Assembly (NCBI GenBank): GCA_034638255.1
Contig: JAWPGT010000017.1
Coordinates: forward strand, 186,001-250,000
Direction of reading: 5' to 3'
DNA: 64,000 bases
Source of the DNA: Coprinus comatus
Lineage: Eukaryota; Basidiomycota; Agaricomycetes; Agaricales; Agaricaceae
Position numbers and translations under genes: made by a program. The first letter of the stretch is position 1. Every line of letters starts with the position of its first letter. The notes under the pieces are model-generated. The model ran no database searches. It saw only the letters and a program-made list of their open reading frames with translations, and was not told where the DNA came from. Of this stretch, positions 55,861 to 64,000 are shown one piece after another.

Positions 55861-58800
55861 ATGAATGGTCAACACAGCGATCTTGTGCATGCTGGTAGCT
55901 CGTCATTCAAGGTGGCCAACGCCCGGGGGAAGAAGAAATTAGCCGGGTCGGAAGCTGCCAATACACGCAGCAAACCTGTTACACGATCACAAAGGCTTAT
56001 GCGCCCAGAAGAGGTGACAGAGGAGGTTGTGGAAAATGAGAGGCGGGTGTTGGTAGAGGAAAAAAAGGTTCAGGCAGAACGGTCTTTCCATAGACATGAC
56101 GCTATGGCATGTTGTCTGTTGTTCAAAAACATATGTCTTTAGTAACCTCTGGCTCTAGGTACGCGAACTGTATCGCATGGACACCGAAACACTAATGCTG
56201 GATTACAATCCCCAAGTATGTATGCGTCTGGTTTGTTCATTAAATGCAGGTTATATTAACACCAAGCTTGACAGGAAGCAAAGACTCGCGACACCCCACA
56301 CTTCCAACAGGTGTGCCCTTGTTATTTCCCGCTTTTTTGGGCTCATACTAATAAATAAAAGTACAAAGCTCCTTATGATTTACTTGAGAAGGCTGAAGCG
56401 GAATCCGGTCCCTCAAGGAGAACTCGTGCCACACGTTCAGAGAAACTTTCACTTATTTCTAGTCACTCACTTCCATCACCTGTGTCAAAGAAGAAGAAGC
56501 AACCTCGCTCTAATGGAAGATGTCAGTCTCCTTTTGCACATGACACTACACCATCGACGCGGCGAGAAAGGCGGTTGAGTCAGGGAAAAGCTCATGTTGT
56601 TGAAGAACCTGCGATGGAGTCAATCTCATCAGCTATGCCCAGTAAAGCGCGCAAAGGACGACCTGTATTGTCAGCTATTGAGGTCGACCAGTCTAGTGAT
56701 ACCATCGTGTCTCTTTCCCCTTCTATCGTTCAACGAGGAAAAGAAAGTCTATGTCTTCTATGCCTAAATCAACAAGGAAGGCGGATGCAACAACACAAAA
56801 AGATAGTGCAGAAATCTCACTGGGGAGGAGAAGTAGCCGATTGAAAGACAATATCTCAGAGGCTCCTCCTGCGAAGAAATTGAAACTTACAGTAGAAGAT
56901 CCAGATCCTGTACTCGAGGTAATTGACAAGATATATATCAATCACACCTTAAAACTCATATATACTAATCGTTGCAACAGGAACCTTCTCCCCAGGAACC
57001 ACCATTAGCGACTGAACCCGACCCAACTAATCTAGATATAATTCCATCCCAACCAACCATCAAAATCAAACGAATTAAACTTCTTGTTAGGCGACCTCCT
57101 CCGAACCTTACGCATCACAAACAGCGACCACCACCACCAAAATTCAATTCTTCCCTTCATAATTTTATGACATCTTATACTACAATTGGCTCTGAAGAAG
57201 TCAACGATGAAATAATTGCAAGACGAGCATTGGAAGAAGCTCGAATACGAGAACGGGAAGCCGAATTTCGACGCCAAGGTAGATTTATACCGGGAACTGA
57301 CGTTCTCTTTGGTTCAGACCCAAATACAGCTCCTTATGTACCACCAAAGAGGACTAGCAGAGATGTGTGGGATGACATCGTGCAACTTGTATCTATCAAT
57401 AGAAGCAAGATTCCCAAGAAAACTGTAGGTCAACAAATTACAGCTCAGATTGCTAGTAAAATACAGGCGTATTGGGATGGTCAAGAAGCTAGAAAGGATA
57501 AGGTTAGGGCTTTGGAAGAGAAAAGGCTTAAAGCGTTGGCGAAAGCTACTGTTAAGATGGTCACTGCAGAATGGAGAAAGGCTGTTTATGTATGTGTTTC
57601 TATATGCTCTTGGACCTTTCTTCGTACTTATTATTGAACAGCATATACGAGAGAAACAGCGTCTCATAGTTGAAGAGGAGGAGCGAAGACGAGGTCATGA
57701 ACATTTGGATGCTATACTTGATCAGTCGGGGCAGCTGTTAGAAACTCAACAAGGTGATTTGCGAAAAGCTAGAAGCCGATCAAGTAGTGTGGGCATAGGG
57801 CTTGGTGGTTGGGGTCAAGATGAAGATGAGGACGAGGATGAGGATGAGGAAACTGACGATATGGAGAGAAGTGATGATATGCACGATGCTACTAGTGAAC
57901 TTGCAGAGGATGCTTCGGAAGGTGGAACTCGAGAACATGACGTAGAGGACGAGGAAGAAGAACAAGAGGAGGAGGAGGATGAAGATGAAGATGACACTGC
58001 ATTACTTCTTGGTCTATCAAGAGAGCAAGAAGGTGACGAAGCCACTGTACCAGAAGAAAGCATAATAGAAGATGTAGGAACTGAAGGAGAAGATGATATT
58101 ACGATAGATATCGCAGACGAAGTGACATCGTCTTCAACGCGAAGTGTTTCCTCAATAGGTTTTGAGGACGATGCTAGTAATCCAGGACTTACTCCTGGAG
58201 CAGACACTCCAATCTTATCATCCTCTCGGCCTCATTCACTCTCACCCATGGGTTCCGAAATTATTGCATTGGTACCACGACAGGCTCAAGAACCTATGGA
58301 GGGTGTTGTAACCACTAGGGAGTTGGGTGGTCATGAGGAAATGACACTCAATGGAAAGGAGCTCGAGTCAAGTGAGGGTCCGTCTTTAAATCATCAGCCA
58401 GAAGAGGAGGAGGAAGAGGAAGAAGAGGTTGCTAGAAAAGAGGAGGAGGAAGAAGAGGAAGAGGAAATAGAGGAAGAAAAGGTGGAAGAGGTTGGGAAAG
58501 ATAAAGATAAAGAAGAAGAAATTGAACAAGGGCGAGAAGAGAAAACAGAGAAAGGGGTCGAAAAAGATTCAGAAGCGAAGCAACAAACGGATAGGATGGA
58601 GGTAATACAGGAAGAAGAACTATCAGAAGAACTAATCCCCGAGTACCTACGTCCGTTCGCTGTTGCCCATGTCGATTATAACCCGGACGAGAAAATCAAA
58701 CCTCCGCTATTGCTACGGGGTATTTTACGGCCTTATCAACAATCTGGGTTGGAATGGCTTGCGAGTTTACATTCCAATAACCTGAATGGCATCCTGGCAG

Positions 58801-61461
58801 ATGAGATGGGACTAGGGTGAGCATTTCACAATTTATAATGACGCCTTTGACTCACATAGCGGATGTTGACAGGAAGACCATACAAACCATTTCGTTATTG
58901 GCTCATCTCGCCTGCGATAGAGGAATATGGGGTCCTCATTTAATTGTAAGTAATACCATCTTAAGGAATTATATGTTTTGACATGATCTTTGTAGATCGT
59001 TCCAACAAGTGTTCTGCTCAACTGGGAAATGGAGTTCAAAAAATTTATGCCTGGCTTCAAGGTGTTGAGTTATCATGGTAGCACGAAACGACGAAAAGAA
59101 CTACGGCAAGGATGGAACGATAAGCATCACTTCAATGTATGCATCACTTCGTATACCCTTGCAAGCCGGGACGCGCATATATTCAAGCGTAAAGCATGGT
59201 ACTATATGATATTGGATGAGGCGCATATGATCAAGAACTTTAAGTCCCAGCGGTGGAATATCCTCTTAATGTTCCGCTCGTTCAGACGCCTACTTCTAAC
59301 TGGTACACCGTTGCAAAACAATCTCACGGAATTATGGGCGTTATTGCAATTTCTTATGTCTGGCTCGAATTTTGCTAATTTGAAAGAGTTTGGAGAATGG
59401 TTTTCAAGTAGGTGATCATCGGCTTCTTGTCTCGTTATGTGGTACTCATGGAAAATACTAGATCCATTGGAAAAGGCGATTGAAATGGGAAATGTCCTCG
59501 ATGAAGAAACTATGCAACGGGTCAACAAATTGCATACTGTTCTTCGACCATACCTGCTTCGACGCCTCAAACGTGATGTTGAAAAGGAGCTTCCAAGCAA
59601 ATACGAGCATCTCGTCCTATGCCCTTTGTCCAAACGTCAACGCTTTCTCTATGACGAGTTCATGTCTCGTGCGCAAACCAGGGAAGACCTAGATTCTGGT
59701 GTTTACCAGCGAATTGCAAACATCTTGATGCAGCTGCGAAAAGTCTGTAACCATCCTGACCTTTTTGAAGTTCGTCCTATCGTCACCTCGTTTGCAATGC
59801 AGCGTTCCGCAATTGCAGATTTCGAGATCAAGGAACTTCTCATTCGGAAACATTGGCTCGAGACGGAAGATGAAAGGGTCAATTTGGACTTGCTTGGGCT
59901 TAACTTTGTGGATCGCCAGAATGAGCCACTTCTCACGGCAGTGGAAACCCGATATCTTTCGGCTACGACAAAACTTCCTCATATACATGACCTTCCTGGA
60001 GAGCCTCCCCCAAATGACATGCGTTCCTTTGCTGGTTATCGCCGATACAAAGCATATATGCACAAATCAGAGATGATATCTAAATGGCAGCATGTTGCGT
60101 ATCTCAACGACCTGAGATGTTCATGGCAACCTATATATTCCTCGAAATGATATCCAGGGTCAAACGGTTGTCCAAGGGTTATCTTCCACTTTCCGCAGTG
60201 GATACACGATACAACTTTATGGATATTGCGCAGCCACTTCATAAGGCCATACTTTCATATGAAGAACGAGCGGCAAGTATGGCTAATGAAGTCAACAAGT
60301 TTGCTTTTGTGACACCTCCTGTTGTTGCTCTTGATCTACCCCAGCTTGCCCTCAAAGGATACGAAGATCAAATTATCGCTCAGCCACTCGAATTTGATCA
60401 AATCCTACATCCCGCAAGTGTCAAGTTTCAAATCGCTTTCCCTGATCCATCTCTCCTTCAATACGATTGTGGAAAATTGCAGGAATTGAAGAGGTTGTTG
60501 CAAGAGAAGAAAGCTGGTGGTCATCGTATTTTGATTTTCACGCAAATGACTCGTATTCTTGATATTTTGGAAATATTCCTCAGTCTTCATGGGTATTTAT
60601 ACCTTAGGTTGGATGGAGCAACGAAGATCGAGGATCGGCAGTATATTACTGAGAGGTTTAATGCTGATCCGAGGATATTTTGTTTCATTGCTTCTTCACG
60701 GTCAGGTGGGGTTGGTATTAAGTAAGTTGTTCTGTGTTATCTCAAAATAAAAAGCTGTTGCTAATTGTTGAATTGTTGTATAGCCTTACAGGTGCAGATA
60801 CTGTTGTTTTCTATGATAGTGATTTCAATCCACAGATGGACAAACAATGTGAGGATCGGTAAGTCTTCCTTTCTCATTTGTCAAAAAAAAAAAAGCTTTA
60901 ACGTATTGGTTCTCCAGTGCTCATCGTATTGGTCAAATCCGTGATGTACATATATACCGATTTGTTTCACAACACACAGTCGAAGAAGCTATGCTCCGAA
61001 AAGCGAACCAAAAACGTTCATTGGATGATTTGGTCATTCAAAAAGGAGAATTTGATTGGAGGACGATTTTTAGTAATGAACGGACAATGGAAGTATTGGA
61101 TGAAGGAGCAGTGGTTTCTCTTACGAAAGCGCTGGGAGAATATGAAGATGTTGAAGATGCGCGAGCTGCTGCTGCCGCTGCAAGTGAAGAATATTTCTTG
61201 GAAGGTGCTGATAATGCGGATTTCGGCATTGACACTATTATTGGCGATTCACAGAGTAAATCAAAAGTGACTTCTTTGATGGAAGGTGGTAATAATGCTT
61301 CTGGGCCTGCTAAATCTGGTACTGATGTTGAAATGGTTGATGGTGAAGGTGATGATGAAGGAGAAGATGAGGATGAGGATGAGGATGGTGGTTCTGTTGC
61401 TGAGTATATGCTCGCTTTCGTGGAACGAGAGTATGATTTATTTAAGGACTGGCGTTTGTAG
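55861..61461 (+). CDS. SWR1: SWR1-type ATP-dependent chromatin remodeller
   Basis: Catalytic subunit of the SWR1 complex, which exchanges H2A for H2A.Z in nucleosomes. The start at 55861 ([12 protein letters not shown]) is provisional. The N-terminus includes [20 protein letters not shown] and [19 protein letters not shown]. An HSA-like region ([20 protein letters not shown] type, about 57460-57600) is followed by a long Asp/Glu-rich segment (57820-58610). Helicase motifs: [75 protein letters not shown], then the large SWR1/INO80-type insert, and motifs [42 protein letters not shown]. Stop is at 61459-61461. At about 60145 the frame changes between WQPIYSS and EMISRVKRL without room for an intron. 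Near 56690-56740 a 47-nt intron (gtctagtgat...aacgag) would restore frame. Confidence 0.9.
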
Positions 61462-61762
61462 ACCCTTCGTGTTTTTTTTTTTTATTGTATAGCATTTGAT
61501 TCACAGCTAGTTGCATATTTTTTGTTTGTTGAACTTATACCCTTATTCAACGTGTCTTGTGTGTGGCTTATATATATACTTCTATAGATACAGTATTATA
61601 CGCTATTGATTAAAAGAGAAAAGACTGAAATTGCAAGAATAGTGTGCATAGATTGAATTAGAAAAATGCGCAGAGGGAAATGAATGCAAGACATGAAAGA
61701 ATTAAACAAAATTAATAAGAAAATGTATGTCAGTTTTTTGCAGTAATGACACACAACTTTCA
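61462..61762. other. Convergent 3' intergenic region
   Basis: About 300 bp, very A/T-rich with poly-T near 61474, between the ends of SWR1 and the hypothetical gene on the opposite strand. It presumably holds both polyadenylation sites. No other feature seen. Confidence 0.4.
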
Positions 61763-62876
61763 TTAATCTTGTTGTGTATGCTCTGGAGGATGATTGTCCA
61801 ATGCAATACAAATTCCTTCAAGATTTTTGTAATGGGATTGGAAAAGTTTATTGAAGGTTGCAGCTGAATTTGGACGTGTTGTGGTTCGTGCTGGGATTCC
61901 ACACGCGTCCGCAACGCCTCCAAGAATAGCTTCTTTCATTGATTGATAGTCGATTGTAGATTCTTCGACATATTCTTGTTCCTCACTATACTTCTTTTCT
62001 TCCTGGGCTGCTACTAGACCCTTTGGTACATGTGGTGGAACAGGTGGTGTAGGTGGTGGTGACATCTATCAATTGAAATATTAAATACCGCCTTGGTTTC
62101 CAGTATTACATCAACAATACTAACCTGCATTTGAGGAATTGGTGTGGCATAGTTTTCAACTGGTGTAGATAATCGTGGTAGTTGGCGGGAGTAGCTGATC
62201 GGAGATTGATCTTCATTACGAATATTAATAAAAATACAAGGATGATAGAAAGTGTGGAGCAATACGAACCAGGTTCAGGTGTTGTATCAGAAGGAGTGGG
62301 AAGTCGATTCCTCCGCAAAGCATCTGGCGAATCCAATATTCTGAATTTGACATCGCCGGGGCTGCTTGGTGTTGGTGGAAGCGCCTTTCGAGAAAAATGC
62401 TGCGGAAGTACCACTTGGATGGCATATTCTAGGACAGTACGCGTAACCTTGAATAACGATGCCCAAACATCCAACACTTGAGGCCCCGGGTTTGGGGTTG
62501 AATCTACGAGTGTTTGCAGGCTATTAAGCGTTTCATCCGTAAAAGGTGTCGTGGCTAGACTCGTATGAGGCCCAATTATATATATATATATCCGTTGTGT
62601 CAACTTACAGTAAGAGGGAATAGATGTGGGGGAACTTCCTTGTGATGTTTGTTGTTGACGACCTTCGTGTTGGCAATCTTCAGGCTGCTGCTCTTGTTGT
62701 TGTTTTGTTACTCGTGCATGCGTAATGCCAGTCCGCTTCCTTTGAAACCATGAGTTAATAGACTTTAATGGGATCTCATTATCGTCCTGGGCTCTCTATC
62801 GCGCGTGTAAGGTCGTATCTCTTTTCGCGTTTGTTGAGGATAAACTGACTTTGACTAGGTCCAAGAGAGACTCCAT
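61763..62876 (-). CDS. Hypothetical protein, low-complexity, convergent with SWR1
   Basis: Minus-strand gene from ATG 62876 (MESLLDL) joined to RAQDDNEIPLKSINSWFQRK, then a Gln-rich stretch (VTKQQQEQQPEDCQHEGRQQ). Further exons give SLATTPFTDETLNSLQTLVD, VLDVWASLFKVTRTVLEYAI, FSRKALPPTPSSPGDVKFRI and a C-terminal exon from MSPPPTPPVPPHVPKGL to EHTQQD (stop at 61763). About five exons; all joins are GT-AG and in phase. The intron beginning gtaagttgaca near 62606 includes a (TA)n tract around 62577-62592. No domain recognised. The short motif INSWFQRKR recalls the end of a homeodomain third helix, but no upstream homeodomain is visible, so no function is assigned. Confidence 0.6.
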
Positions 62877-63937
62877 TGTCTTGGTAGAGGGATGTGTGTC
62901 ATCGTGTTTTTTAATATATTCTGCAGACGTGGTTCGTCAGAACATGACCGGACAGGCTTTTTTTGTCCTTTGACCTTCAAGAATAGTAGTGCCAGCCTTA
63001 GTCAACCTCCTGTTCCTCTTTTTGGGAGCCGAGGCCCCGCTATCAACTAGAGTCATGCTTTGAATTTATAGCTTATATGCGTGTGCGCTCTGAGTCTATA
63101 GGCAATACTGTCAAGATCAGCTTTTTTATTTAGGTTTGATAGCTCTGGGGAAAGGGTTAAATGTTTTGAGACACTGGAGATGATGGGGAAAGTAGTTAAA
63201 GGGTAAAGGAACAATTGTCTGAGTTTCCCTTTTATATACACGAACGGGATAAATTTGGACTGCGGGTGACTGTACATTCTCGTACATTCCATTCTTTAGC
63301 CTCGTGGTACCAATGATACAATTCCCTCTTCAGACATTTTCATTTTTCTTTGCAATTCAAAGAAAGACCACTTGGAGAATGTACAAGCAATTTGCCAAGC
63401 TCGATTATGGTTCTGATCCTGAATTAAGATGACCCGGCGATTGCCAATTCACTTCTAACCAGAGAGCAGGTGGCTGGAGGGCTTGTTGAGGCATTGCATG
63501 AGGATTAACCGCACATAATGCTCTATCAAAGAATATCAGTGATGACTGTCAGGAAGAAAGTGTAGAAGGGGACTCGTGCGGCCTCGAGGCTTTTGCTTCT
63601 TTACCTTTTTATAACAAAAAAGGACAGAATGTGACCCTGCCGTTTCGGGATGATCTCCGGTTGAAAGATGGGCCAATCTCTGATGTACGCTACTTCTCCT
63701 GAACCCACTAAAAAGACCCCCTTCCGTGATCACATGACGGACGACACAACGACAAGGAATCTTGTGAAAGGTTGGAGTGAATTTGGGATTTGGGCATATC
63801 TGCTACATTTATTGATTCTTAATGATTTCTAGGTAAAGGAGTTATGCGGGGCTGAGATCCGACTAAGGCGACGCCTCGTATGTGCACTATTAAGGTCTCA
63901 TCAATTAACAGACTGAACCACTACTGTGATACAGACT
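62877..63937. other. Intergenic region, nothing recognised
   Basis: About 1 kb without a supported gene. Short frames (for example 63053-63292, 63536-63733) have no recognisable content. Confidence 0.4.
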
Positions 63938-64000
63938 ATGACCCCCAACCCCGCACTTGGGGTGGACGAAGAGCGGATATCCGCATGGAAGGCAACGAAC
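63938..64000 (+). CDS. Possible start of a CDS truncated by the window edge
   Basis: ATG at 63938-63940 opens a frame (MTPNPALGVDEERISAWKAT) that is still open at the last base. The composition is coding-like and an ATG follows a short AT-rich leader, but 21 codons are too few to identify a product. Confidence 0.3.
   Translation, partial: MTPNPALGVDEERISAWKATN

Noticed and set aside
57815..58207. 130-residue Ser-rich frame antisense to SWR1
   Set aside because: Poly-Ser is simply the complement of the GAG/GAT repeats coding the acidic tract.
57460..61461. SNF2-family gene as INO80 rather than SWR1
   Set aside because: The position of the HSA region, the long acidic segment before the helicase core, and the NDLRC.WQPIY and [14 protein letters not shown] insert fit SWR1 better.
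1..64000. CRISPR arrays, operons, Shine-Dalgarno sites, phage or insertion sequences
   Set aside because: The window is eukaryotic with spliced genes; no regularly spaced repeats, terminal inverted repeats with transposase, or polycistronic layout were seen.

Overview
The window looks like nuclear DNA of a basidiomycete fungus, most likely an Agaricomycete. The genes are split by many short (about 45-120 nt) GT-AG introns. There are two class I hydrophobins, a proteinase K-like secreted subtilase with the basidiomycete type of C-terminus, several F-box proteins of the kind expanded in mushrooms, and a QDE-1/Rdp1-type RNA-dependent RNA polymerase locus of basidiomycete style. All splice sites below were placed by reading frame, GT/AG signals and remembered family motifs; no alignment was run.

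Layout. 1-1518: 3' part of an oligopeptide transporter. 1519-5565: no recognisable gene. 5566-16587: housekeeping block with prolyl aminopeptidase (-), Erv-type sulfhydryl oxidase (-) divergent from LSM4 (+), a small four-helix membrane protein (+), cytosolic asparaginyl-tRNA synthetase (+) and diphthine synthase DPH5 (-). 16798-33243: an accessory, decaying region. It holds an F-box/LRR gene (+), two related F-box-like genes (-) that flank a broken RNA-dependent RNA polymerase gene (+), then four tandem, largely broken copies of a second F-box family. A relic of the first family is embedded among those four copies.

33685-44954: hydrophobin (+), SulP sulfate permease (+), cyclase/kynurenine formamidase-like enzyme (-), second hydrophobin (-), 3-hydroxyacyl-CoA dehydrogenase (-), secreted subtilase (+). 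44955-49122: about 4 kb without a gene I can support. 49123-62876: GNAT acetyltransferase (+), a tiny mitochondrial-type protein (-), SET-domain lysine methyltransferase (+), PKA catalytic subunit (+), the SWR1 chromatin remodeller (+) and a hypothetical protein (-). A possible new CDS begins at the right edge.

The points most worth attention are as follows. (1) The RdRP locus keeps its catalytic Asp motif but carries deletions, frame changes and an in-frame stop. (2) The two F-box genes flanking it share an 18-bp upstream block containing a TGACGTCA palindrome. (3) A tandem F-box graveyard lies next to it. (4) A frame break occurs inside SWR1 that no intron explains; because SWR1 should be conserved, some breaks in this window may be sequence errors. 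I found no wholly new system that I can defend.
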